Shown piece after piece: positions 1 through 5,567 of a stretch of DNA of 8,422 nt. The DNA lies in the NCBI GenBank assembly GCA_018828205.1, contig JAHJWA010000167.1, positions 1 through 8,422 on the forward strand, given 5' to 3'. This DNA comes from Alphaproteobacteria bacterium (GTDB taxonomy: Bacteria > Pseudomonadota > Alphaproteobacteria > Sphingomonadales > Sphingomonadaceae). Positions within the stretch are counted from its first letter, which is position 1. Each line of letters opens with the position of its first letter. Position numbers and translations under genes: made by a program. The notes under the pieces are model-generated. The model saw only the letters and a list, made by a program, of their open reading frames with translations. It did no database searches and was not told the origin of the DNA.

Positions 1-117
1 GAACCGCTCAGACCCGCGCAGGCCGCCTGTTTCGGCTTCATCTGGGCCGCCGCGGCGGTCTTCGGCTGGGACATGTGGCGCCGCAGCCGCGCCCCCAAAC
101 CGCCCGGTCCGGTCTAG
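1..117 (+). CDS. rarD: EamA-family permease RarD-like, C-terminal fragment
   Basis: The window opens inside a plus-strand frame of 38 codons that ends at TAG 115-117; the rest of the gene lies to the left. The visible peptide starts EPLRPAQAACFGFIWAA, continues as AVFGWDMWRR, and ends in a basic, proline-rich tail. This looks like the last transmembrane helix of RarD-type EamA/DMT transporters, which typically end with an F-x-F/L-I-W-A-A-L-A-x-[FY]-S-x-D pattern and a short cytoplasmic tail. These are inner-membrane proteins of the drug/metabolite transporter superfamily, and the RarD substrate is poorly defined. The stop overlaps the convergent pyrC stop. The call rests on one short helix, so another EamA protein is possible. 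Confidence 0.6.
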   Translation, partial: EPLRPAQAACFGFIWAAAAVFGWDMWRRSRAPKPPGPV

Positions 118-1184
118 CCGACCAGCCGCCAGCCCAGCGTCTCGCCCGCGTGGAAGGGGACGATGGCCGCCTCGCCGCCGTCGACTTCGTCGGCGACAAG
201 CGTCGCGACACGCGCGAGCGTCACCCGCGCCTCATTGACCGGCAGCCCGTAGAAGCGCGGGCCGTTGAGCGAGGCGAAACCCTCGAAGCGGTCAAGCGCG
301 CGCTCCTCGTCGAACACCGCCAGATAGCTCTCGAGCGCGAAGGGCGCGTTGAATATCCCCGCGCAGCCGCAGGCGGATTCCTTGTCGTGGCGGTGGTGCG
401 GCGCGCTGTCGGTGCCGAGGAAATATTGCGCCGAACCCGAGGTCGCCGCGCGGCGCAGCGCCAGCCGGTGCTTCTCGCGCTTGGCGACGGGCAGGCAGAA
501 CATATGCGGGCGGATACCGCCGACCAGGATCGCATTGCGGTTGATGTGGAGATGCTGCGGGGTGATCGTCGCCGCGACCTGCGGGCCGGCGGCCTCGACG
601 AAGGTCACCGCCTGCTCGGTGGTGATATGCTCGAAGATCACCTTCAACCCGGGCAGCCGCGCGACCAGCGGGGCGAGCACGCGGTCGATGAACACCGCCT
701 CGCGATCGAAGATGTCGATATCCGGATCGGTGACCTCGCCATGGATGCACAGCGGCATGCCGATCGCCGCCATGCGTTCGAGCACCGCGTCGAGCCGGCG
801 GATATCGGTCACGCCGCTCGCCGAATTGGTGGTCGCGCCGGCGGGATAGAGCTTGGCCGCGGTCAGCACGCCCTCGGCGAAGCCGCGCGCCAGATCCTCG
901 GGGTCGGTGTCGTCGGTGAGATAGGCGGTCATCAGCGGGGTGAAATCGACCCCCGCGGGCACGGCCGCGAGAATCCGCTCGCGATAGGCCCGGGCCATCG
1001 CGCCGGTGGTCACCGGGGGTGAGAGATTGGGCATCACGATCGCGCGCGCGAACTGGCGCGCGGTGTGCGGGACCACCGCGCGCATCGTCGCGCCGTCGCG
1101 GAAATGCAGGTGCCAGTCGTCGGGCCGGCGGATGGTGAGGGAATCGGTCGCGGCCGAAGGTGCGGGAAGATCGGGGTCCGTCAT
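114..1184 (-). CDS. pyrC: Dihydroorotase (PyrC, class II)
   Basis: This 356-residue cytosolic enzyme catalyses the reversible cyclisation of N-carbamoyl-L-aspartate to L-dihydroorotate, the third step of de novo pyrimidine synthesis. All metal and catalytic residues of the amidohydrolase barrel are visible: H25 and H27 in HLHFRDG, the carboxylatable K111 in AAKLYPAGATTNS, H148 in CIHGEV, H186 in FEHITT, and D259 in GTDSAPHH. Each lies nine residues after the corresponding E. coli PyrC residue (H16, H18, K102, H139, H177, D250), so the active site is complete. Length is close to the E. coli enzyme (348). The ATG at 1184 is the first in-frame Met and lacks a clear Shine-Dalgarno. The gene is convergent with the rarD-like end and divergent from the YgfZ-like gene. 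No carbamoyltransferase gene is adjacent. Confidence 0.97.
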   Translation of the reverse strand: MTDPDLPAPSAATDSLTIRRPDDWHLHFRDGATMRAVVPHTARQFARAIVMPNLSPPVTTGAMARAYRERILAAVPAGVDFTPLMTAYLTDDTDPEDLARGFAEGVLTAAKLYPAGATTNSASGVTDIRRLDAVLERMAAIGMPLCIHGEVTDPDIDIFDREAVFIDRVLAPLVARLPGLKVIFEHITTEQAVTFVEAAGPQVAATITPQHLHINRNAILVGGIRPHMFCLPVAKREKHRLALRRAATSGSAQYFLGTDSAPHHRHDKESACGCAGIFNAPFALESYLAVFDEERALDRFEGFASLNGPRFYGLPVNEARVTLARVATLVADEVDGGEAAIVPFHAGETLGWRLVG

Positions 1185-1223
1185 GGGGTTTGCCTATGCC
1201 GCGCGGCTTCCTATCTGTCACCC
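1185..1223. promoter_or_regulatory. 39-bp divergent promoter region pyrC / ygfZ-like
   Basis: The whole space between the two divergent start codons is 39 bp, so both promoters must lie here or reach into the coding regions. On the minus strand GTGACA (1221-1216) and CATAGG (1198-1193) are 17 bp apart, facing pyrC. On the plus strand TTGCCT (1190-1195) and TATCTG (1212-1217) are 16 bp apart, facing the ygfZ-like gene. In both cases the -10-like element sits about 7-9 nt before the ATG, and neither gene has a Shine-Dalgarno sequence. The hexamers match the sigma-70 consensus only moderately, so these assignments are tentative. Confidence 0.35.
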
Positions 1224-1964
1224 ATGCCAGCCACCCGTCTCTTCGACCGCGCCGTGATCCGGCTGACCCCGCAATCGGAAGAGGAGGATGTCGCCGCGTT
1301 CCTCCAGGGGCTGGTCACCAACAATGTCATGGCCGGCCTGCCCGCCTACGCCGCGCTGCTTTCGCCGCAAGGCAAGGCGCTGTTCGATTTTCTCGTCTGG
1401 CCCGCCGGGAACGGCGAATTGCTGATCGACTGCGAGCGCGACGCCGCCGAGGAACTGGCCAGGCGGCTCTCGCTCTACCGGCTGCGCCGCAAGATCGCGA
1501 TCGCGGTCGATCCCGCGGTTGCGGTCCATTGGCAAGCGCATCTGGGCGATGGCGCCGTCCCCGATCCGCGGCTCGCCGCTCTGGGTCAGCGCTGGCTGGC
1601 CCCGGTGAGCGAAGAGGATCAGCCGGCCGATGCCCGGTGGCTCGCGCACCGGCTGTCGCTCGGCGTGCCCGAGGGGCGCGGCGAGCTGGGCGATATCCTC
1701 TGGCTCGAGACCAATGCGGTCGAGCTCAACGGCGTCGCCTTCGACAAGGGCTGCTATATCGGTCAGGAAAACACCGCGCGGATGAACTGGCGCCAGAAGG
1801 TCAACCGCCGGCTGGTGGTGGTCCCGCTCGAAGCCTCGGAGGAAAAGCGGCGCCGCGCGGCCTATCCCGAGCTCGGATACGCGGTGGATCACCTGCGGGT
1901 CGGCGATCTCGATCCCGAGGCGCTGCCGCAATGGCAGCGGTCGGCGCTCACTCCGGCTGAGTGA
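1224..1964 (+). CDS. ygfZ: YgfZ/GcvT-like (CAF17-type) Fe-S cluster assembly protein
   Basis: This 246-residue protein has the YgfZ/CAF17 signature KGCYIGQE at residues 175-182, including the conserved C177, followed by TARMNWRQKVNRRL, which matches the basic T-A-R-M-x-x-R-x-K-V-x-x-R-L segment of the family. The N-terminal part (VTNNV, then YAALLSPQGKALFDFLVW) matches the folate-binding GcvT-like fold. The family is a tetrahydrofolate-dependent helper in assembling or repairing [4Fe-4S] proteins and also affects tRNA methylthiolation in E. coli. It is shorter than E. coli YgfZ (326), losing mainly C-terminal length, as is common in alphaproteobacterial homologues. The ATG at 1224 is chosen because the signature fold begins directly after it; the open frame extends further upstream but only into pyrC antisense. 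No Shine-Dalgarno is seen. The 3' end overlaps the convergent tetR by 17 bp. Confidence 0.88.
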   Translation: MPATRLFDRAVIRLTPQSEEEDVAAFLQGLVTNNVMAGLPAYAALLSPQGKALFDFLVWPAGNGELLIDCERDAAEELARRLSLYRLRRKIAIAVDPAVAVHWQAHLGDGAVPDPRLAALGQRWLAPVSEEDQPADARWLAHRLSLGVPEGRGELGDILWLETNAVELNGVAFDKGCYIGQENTARMNWRQKVNRRLVVVPLEASEEKRRRAAYPELGYAVDHLRVGDLDPEALPQWQRSALTPAE

Positions 1965-2547
1965 GGCCGGGCACCGAGGTCAGCAGCATCCGCTCGGCGC
2001 GATCGCGCGCCGCGCTTTCGGGAAGCCCCAGCGAGCGGCTGAGCGCCGCGCCGATCAGCGCATCGCCCATCGCCATCAGCACCAGCGCCAGCGTCTCCTC
2101 ATGAACGCGCATGATCTCCTCGTGCGATTGCGCTTCGTCGGGAGCGATCTCGTCGACTAGCTCGTGGATCGTCTCGACGATCGGGGTCAGCGCGTCCTCG
2201 TTGCCGGTCAGGATCATCCAGCTCGCCAGCGCGCCCGCGCCTTCCTTGTCGAAGGCGTCGAAGGTGAGATCGACCACCTGCCGCGGCGAGCCCTGCCCCG
2301 CCCGGCTCGCCATCACCGCCTCGGCGATGGCGTCGCAGACATTGGCGGCGAGATGGCCCGCGAGCGCCTTCTGCAGCCCGGCGGCCGATCCGAAATGATG
2401 GAGCAGATTGGCATGGGTGCGCCCGATCCGCGCGCCCACCGCCTTGAGCGTGATCGATTGCGGACCGGTTTCGATCAGCAGCGTGCGCGCCGCCTCGAGC
2501 GCGGCCAGCCGCGACTCCTCGGGGCTCAGGCGTTTACGGCTTGCCAT
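1948..2547 (-). CDS. TetR/AcrR-family transcriptional regulator
   Basis: This 199-residue protein has a TetR-type N-terminal DNA-binding domain: helix 1 at about residues 10-27, then the helix-turn-helix at about 32-52 (SITLKAVGARIG, turn, RTHANLLHHFG), and a following GLQKAL helix. Residues 60-190 are an all-helical region of the kind that binds a ligand and dimerises in this family, too divergent to name an effector. The ATG at 2547 is preceded by GAGGGA with a 9-nt spacer, supporting this start. It is divergent from the first di-iron paralog across 32 bp, an arrangement typical of TetR regulators controlling their neighbour; control of one or both paralogs is therefore inferred. Its 3' end overlaps the convergent ygfZ-like gene. 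Confidence 0.9.
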   Translation of the reverse strand: MASRKRLSPEESRLAALEAARTLLIETGPQSITLKAVGARIGRTHANLLHHFGSAAGLQKALAGHLAANVCDAIAEAVMASRAGQGSPRQVVDLTFDAFDKEGAGALASWMILTGNEDALTPIVETIHELVDEIAPDEAQSHEEIMRVHEETLALVLMAMGDALIGAALSRSLGLPESAARDRAERMLLTSVPGLTQPE

Positions 2548-2569
2548 CGATTCGCATCCCTCATAGAAT
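2541..2569 (+). promoter_or_regulatory. Sigma-70-type promoter of the first di-iron paralog
   Basis: TTGCCA (2541-2546) and TAGAAT (2564-2569) each match the -35/-10 consensus at five of six positions and are separated by 17 bp. The -35 element overlaps the tetR start codon on the opposite strand (2545-2547). The predicted transcription start, about 2576, is only a few nucleotides before the ATG at 2580. A 5-bp inverted repeat GATTC (2549-2553) / GAATC (2566-2570) lies across the spacer and -10, and could be a weak operator. Confidence 0.6.
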
Positions 2570-2579
2570 CTTAACCATA

Positions 2580-3530
2580 ATGGCGATCAGAGACTCCCTC
2601 GATCCCGAACCGGGCCTAGAACGCGGTCGTCCTTCCGACAAGCGGGCTGACGGAGCGCGCGGGGACGACGGCTTCCTGATCGCGGGGCGCAGCGCGACCC
2701 CCGAAGAACACGCGCTGATCGTGCGCGACCAGCGCTTCGACCGCTCGCACAAGACCCCGCGCTGGTGGCATTCGAACGATCCGGTCGCCACCGCCTGGTA
2801 CAATTCGGTCAGCGCCAGCCTGCCGCGCGGCGAGGCCTTCTTCATCGATACGCTCAAGGCCTTCCGCGACGATCTGCCGCCCCGGCTCGCCGCCGAGGTC
2901 AAGGCCTTCACCCGGCAGGAGATCAACCACACGCGCGAGCATGTCGCCTTCAACCGGCTGGTGCAGGATCACGGCTACGATGTCGAAAGCATCGATCGCG
3001 GAATCCACGAGATGCTCGCGCTGACCGAGGGCCGCCCGCCCGAATTCAATCTGGCGATCACCATCGCGCTCGAGCATTTTGCCGCGATCATCAGCCGCCA
3101 GCTGCTCGCCCACCCCGAATATCTCGCAGGGGCGGACCCGGTCGCCGCCGATGTCTGGCGCTGGCACGCGACCGAGGAGATCGAGCACAAGGGGCTGGTC
3201 TACGACGTCTGGCTGCACGCGACGCGCGACTGGAGCGCGTGGAAGCGCTGGCAGGTGCGCTCGCTGATCGCGCTGCTGATCACGCGCAAATATTTCGGCA
3301 ACCGGGTGCGCGATGCGATCGGTCTGCTGATGCAGGACGGGTTCGAGCGCCGCAGCGCGAAGCGCAGACTGCGCGCCTTCCTGTGGTGGAAACCGGGGAT
3401 GATGCGGCGGATGTTTGTCGAATGGGCTGCCATCCTCAAGCCCGGCTTCCACCCCTGGCAGCACGACGACCGCGCGCTGCTCGGGCTCCACGCCAGCGCC
3501 TATTGCGACGCGGTGATGCCCGCAGAATAG
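2580..3530 (+). CDS. Predicted metal-dependent hydrolase family protein (ferritin-like di-iron signature), paralog 1
   Basis: This 316-residue protein resembles the family annotated as predicted metal-dependent hydrolase (COG3687/Pfam Metal_hydrol type, recalled, not searched). Candidate metal ligands are E85 (RGEAFF), E114-x-x-H117 in RQEINHTREH, E165 in ALEHF and E200-x-x-H203 in TEEIEHKG. That is the E, ExxH, E, ExxH order of ferritin-like di-iron proteins, with extra histidines at 121 and 166. The C-terminal part has a basic region and a conserved PGFHPW-x-HDDRAL motif (288-300). The substrate is unknown. The first ~38 residues are charged and not shared with the downstream paralog. The ATG at 2580 is preferred over TTG 2541, which lies inside the promoter and tetR start; no Shine-Dalgarno is present, so translation may be leaderless. 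No signal peptide is seen. Confidence 0.85.
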   Translation: MAIRDSLDPEPGLERGRPSDKRADGARGDDGFLIAGRSATPEEHALIVRDQRFDRSHKTPRWWHSNDPVATAWYNSVSASLPRGEAFFIDTLKAFRDDLPPRLAAEVKAFTRQEINHTREHVAFNRLVQDHGYDVESIDRGIHEMLALTEGRPPEFNLAITIALEHFAAIISRQLLAHPEYLAGADPVAADVWRWHATEEIEHKGLVYDVWLHATRDWSAWKRWQVRSLIALLITRKYFGNRVRDAIGLLMQDGFERRSAKRRLRAFLWWKPGMMRRMFVEWAAILKPGFHPWQHDDRALLGLHASAYCDAVMPAE

Positions 3531-3543
3531 GCACGACCTCGGC

Positions 3544-3565
3544 TTATTGACATTGATGTAAGTAA
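3544..3565. promoter_or_regulatory. 22-bp imperfect palindrome, candidate TetR operator
   Basis: The half-sites TTATTGACAT (3544-3553) and ATGTAAGTAA (3556-3565) flank a central TG. Eight of the ten position pairs are complementary, including the perfect inner ACAT/ATGT. The dyad covers the -35 hexamer TTGACA of the second paralog, so a bound dimer would block RNA polymerase. Size and symmetry fit a TetR-family operator, and a TetR gene lies about 1 kb upstream. The link to that particular regulator is inference; no second clear copy was found between tetR and the first paralog. Confidence 0.45.
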
Positions 3566-3575
3566 CGATTATCTG
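3547..3575 (+). promoter_or_regulatory. Promoter of the second di-iron paralog
   Basis: A perfect -35 TTGACA (3547-3552) is followed after 17 bp by TATCTG (3570-3575), a weak -10. Transcription would start near 3582, giving a leader of about 26 nt that contains the GGAG ribosome binding site at 3597-3600. This shows that the second paralog can be transcribed on its own rather than only by read-through from the first. Confidence 0.5.
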
Positions 3576-3607
3576 GCTTGGTGACATTCAAGCGATGGAG
3601 TCGTTCC

Positions 3608-4501
3608 ATGAACGCACCTGCCCAGATCGATGCCGCTTCCGCCAAGACCAAGAGCATGCGCCCCGCGCCGACCCCCGAGGGTCTCGCCATCACCATCCGC
3701 GACGAGCGCTTCAACCGCGAACACAAGCCGCCGCGCTGGTGGGCGGGCGACGCCTTCGGCACCGCCTGGCACAATGCGCTTTCGGCCACCTTCCCGCGCG
3801 GCGAGGCCTTCTTCATCGAGGCGGTCAAGGCGCACCGCGCCGGCGCCGGCCCCAAGCTGGAAGCCGAGATCCGCGCCTTCGTCCGTCAGGAAATCAACCA
3901 CACCCGCGAGCACGTGGCCTTCAACCGGCTCGCCGAGGATGCCGGCTACGACATCGCCAAGATCGACCGGCGCGTCGAGCAATTGCTCGCGCTGACCAAG
4001 GGCCGCCCGCCGATCGCCAATCTGCTGGTGACCATGGCGCTCGAGCACTACACCGCGATGATGGCGCATGAATTCCTCGCCAACCCCAGCCATTTCGAGG
4101 ATTCCGACCCCGAGGTGCGCGCCATGTGGCGCTGGCACGCGGTCGAGGAAATCGAGCACAAGGGCGTGGCCTACGACACGTTCGAACACGCGACCCGCGA
4201 CTGGACCCCGTTCCGCCGCTGGCTGCGCCGCTCGGTGGTGATGCTGATCATCACCCGCCGCTTCCTCGTCAACCGCTGGATCGACGCGATGGATCTGCTG
4301 GCGCAGGACGGGATCACCGGCTGGAAGGCGCGCTGGGGCCTGTTCAAATATCTCACCGTCACGCCCGGCGTGCTGCGGCGGATCTTCCCCGCCTGGCTGA
4401 GCTATTTCCGCCCCGGCTTCCACCCCTGGGACCACGACGACCGCGCGCTGATCGGCAAATACGAAGGCGAGTTCGAAGCCGCGCTGATGCCGGCGGAATA
4501 G
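3608..4501 (+). CDS. Predicted metal-dependent hydrolase family protein (ferritin-like di-iron signature), paralog 2
   Basis: This 297-residue protein is roughly half identical, by hand alignment, to the gene just upstream, and shares its candidate di-iron ligands: E66 (RGEAFF), E95-x-x-H98 within RQEINHTREHVAFNRL, E146 (ALEHY) and E181-x-x-H184 (VEEIEHKG). Ligand spacings of 29 and 35 residues inside each pair suit a four-helix bundle. It ends with the shared PGFHPW-x-HDDRAL and MPAE motifs. It has a shorter N-terminus than paralog 1 (RDERFNREHKPPRWW begins at residue 31). The ATG at 3608 is supported by GGAG with a 7-nt spacer. A 77-bp gap with its own promoter separates the paralogs. The reaction is unknown; a di-iron oxygenase, hydroxylase or oxidase fits the ligand pattern better than a hydrolase, but this is inference. 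Confidence 0.86.
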   Translation: MNAPAQIDAASAKTKSMRPAPTPEGLAITIRDERFNREHKPPRWWAGDAFGTAWHNALSATFPRGEAFFIEAVKAHRAGAGPKLEAEIRAFVRQEINHTREHVAFNRLAEDAGYDIAKIDRRVEQLLALTKGRPPIANLLVTMALEHYTAMMAHEFLANPSHFEDSDPEVRAMWRWHAVEEIEHKGVAYDTFEHATRDWTPFRRWLRRSVVMLIITRRFLVNRWIDAMDLLAQDGITGWKARWGLFKYLTVTPGVLRRIFPAWLSYFRPGFHPWDHDDRALIGKYEGEFEAALMPAE

Positions 4502-4515
4502 GCCGGCAGCAGACG

Positions 4516-5067
4516 CTAGGCCGCGTCGAGGTACTCGGGCTCCGCAATCTCGCATTGCTCATCGAGATCGATGGCGAAACACGCCACCCGCGCGGTGCCG
4601 CCGCGTCCGCGGCTGAAGCGCATGGCGGTCTGGGCGGTGGGGCGGAACCCGGCTTTCATCAGCACCCGGCCCGAGGCGGGGTTGTCGAGAAAATGCGCCG
4701 CGCTCACCCTCTTCCAGCCGAGCGCCCGCGCCACGGCCAGCGCCGCGCGCGCCGCTTCGGTGGCGAGCCCGCGACCCCAGTGCCGGCGCGCGATCCAATA
4801 GCCCAGCTCGTGCCCGCCTGCGCATGGATCGAGCCCCACGCAGCCGGTGATCGGCGCGCCCGGTTCGCCCGGCAGCGTGACCAGGAACCGCGCCGTGCCC
4901 GGCGCAGCACCGCTCGACGCGAACGCGCGCGCATCCTCGGGCGTGTAGGGCCACGGCGCGCGCGCAAGATTGCGCACCACGCCCTCGTCATTGATAGCTT
5001 CGTAGATCCCCGGCCAGTCCTCGGGCCAGATCGGACGCAGCATGATCCTGTCGCTGCGATGGAACAT
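4516..5067 (-). CDS. GNAT-family N-acetyltransferase (RimJ/RimL-like)
   Basis: This 183-residue protein starts with the typical RimJ/RimL-like strand (SDRIMLRPIWPEDWPGIYEA). It carries the acetyl-CoA pyrophosphate-binding motif R95-x-x-G98-x-G100 within ARRHWGRGLATEAARAAL, and motif B DNPASGRVLMKAGFR at 128-142. Such enzymes transfer acetyl from acetyl-CoA to amino groups of protein N-termini or small molecules; the substrate cannot be read from the sequence. The open frame extends 26 codons further upstream, but ATG 5067 is chosen because GGGGAG lies 7 nt before it and the domain begins immediately. It converges on the second di-iron paralog with a 14-bp gap that contains no terminator. No convincing promoter was identified; TTGTCA at 5122-5117 lacks a matching -10. 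Confidence 0.9.
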   Translation of the reverse strand: MFHRSDRIMLRPIWPEDWPGIYEAINDEGVVRNLARAPWPYTPEDARAFASSGAAPGTARFLVTLPGEPGAPITGCVGLDPCAGGHELGYWIARRHWGRGLATEAARAALAVARALGWKRVSAAHFLDNPASGRVLMKAGFRPTAQTAMRFSRGRGGTARVACFAIDLDEQCEIAEPEYLDAA

Positions 5068-5131
5068 CGGTTTTCTCCCCGCTGTGCCCTGCGCGACCCC
5101 CGCTAGGGGAGGCGCATGACAATTTCGCTTC

Positions 5132-5157
5132 GGCGGATACCCCATCCGCCTGTTTTT
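5132..5157 (+). terminator. Plus-strand intrinsic terminator
   Basis: The stem GGCGGAT (5132-5138) / ATCCGCC (5144-5150) has a 5-nt loop and is followed directly by TGTTTTT (5151-5157), a textbook rho-independent terminator reading on the plus strand. No plus-strand gene ends nearby; the closest is the second di-iron paralog, which ends at 4501. It lies upstream of the GNAT start, so it may stop transcripts running antisense through that gene. On the minus strand the hairpin is not followed by a T tract. Confidence 0.65.
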
Positions 5158-5173
5158 CGAGGGAGAAACGACA

Positions 5174-5219
5174 AGAGGGAGACGGGCCCCCTGATATCAG
5201 GATGGCGCCGTCTCCCTCT
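5174..5219 (-). terminator. Large hairpin, probable terminator of rplU-rpmA
   Basis: A perfect 12-bp stem, AGAGGGAGACGG (5174-5185) with CCGTCTCCCTCT (5208-5219), encloses a 12-nt palindrome CCTGATATCAGG (5190-5201). Reading on the minus strand, downstream of rpmA, the stem is followed by a moderately T-rich run (TGTCGTTTCT). The stem is long and GC-rich, and the position about 67 bp after the rpmA stop fits the operon terminator. The T tract is imperfect, so it might instead act as a 3'-end stabiliser. Confidence 0.55.
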
Positions 5220-5225
5220 GAGTGT

Positions 5226-5243
5226 GCCGGGGTTCGACCCGGC
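5226..5243. repeat. Short GC-rich inverted repeat in the rpmA 3' region
   Basis: GCCGGG (5226-5231) and CCCGGC (5238-5243) flank GTTCGA, forming a compact 6-bp hairpin between the rpmA stop and the large terminator stem. It superficially resembles a tRNA T-arm but has no tRNA around it. It may be part of a structured 3' untranslated region. Confidence 0.4.
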
Positions 5244-5285
5244 CGGGACCATCCTGCTGGACGATCCCGTTATCGAACCGTCCGT

Positions 5286-5555
5286 CTATTCGGCGGCTTC
5301 CGCCTGCACGTCGACCGATACGTATTTGCGGCCGAGCTTGCCCGAGTGGAAGCGCACGATGCCGTCGTTGAGCGCGAACAGCGTGTGGTCCTTGCCCATA
5401 CCGACATTGACCGCCGGATAGAACTTGGTGCCGCGCTGGCGCACGATGATGTTGCCGGCGACCACGGCCTGGCTGCCGAACTTCTTGACGCCGAGGCGGC
5501 GACCTGCGGAGTCGCGACCGTTGCGGGACGAACCACCTGCTTTTTTATGTGCCAT
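5286..5555 (-). CDS. rpmA: 50S ribosomal protein L27
   Basis: This 89-residue protein begins MAHKKAGGSSRNGRDS, the highly conserved L27 N-terminus that reaches the peptidyl transferase centre, and contains the signature GNIIVRQRGTKFYP followed by NVGMGKDHTLFA (residues 34-61). There is no cleaved N-terminal extension of the Firmicutes type. Residue 48 is Ala where many bacterial L27 proteins have Gly (PGxNVG), a minor change. The gene lies 12 bp after rplU; its Shine-Dalgarno AAGGAT overlaps the rplU TAA stop, suggesting coupled translation. It is followed by a large hairpin terminator. Confidence 0.98.
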   Translation of the reverse strand: MAHKKAGGSSRNGRDSAGRRLGVKKFGSQAVVAGNIIVRQRGTKFYPAVNVGMGKDHTLFALNDGIVRFHSGKLGRKYVSVDVQAEAAE

Positions 5556-5567
5556 CGTCGGGTATCC

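Noticed and set aside
75..1022. Long open frame antisense to pyrC, and similar long antisense or out-of-frame stretches at 2616-3587, 3569-4555, 4126-5106 and 6077-7528
   Set aside because: Their translations are Arg/Ala/Gly-rich with no motif. They are complementary or shifted copies of well-supported genes, as expected in very GC-rich DNA.
2541..2579. Earlier TTG start for the first di-iron paralog, adding 13 residues
   Set aside because: The TTG is part of the -35 hexamer of the promoter and overlaps the tetR start, so it would not be in the transcript.
5068..5145. Longer GNAT protein from an ATG at 5145
   Set aside because: The extra 26 residues lie before the conserved domain and would be encoded across the terminator hairpin. 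ATG 5067 has an excellent Shine-Dalgarno.
5226..5260. T-arm-like GGTTCGACCC followed by GGGACCA, suggesting a tRNA 3' end or attachment site
   Set aside because: Read as a T-arm the stem does not pair correctly around a 7-nt loop, and there is no matching acceptor strand, D-arm or anticodon arm upstream. It is better explained as a simple palindrome in the rpmA 3' region.
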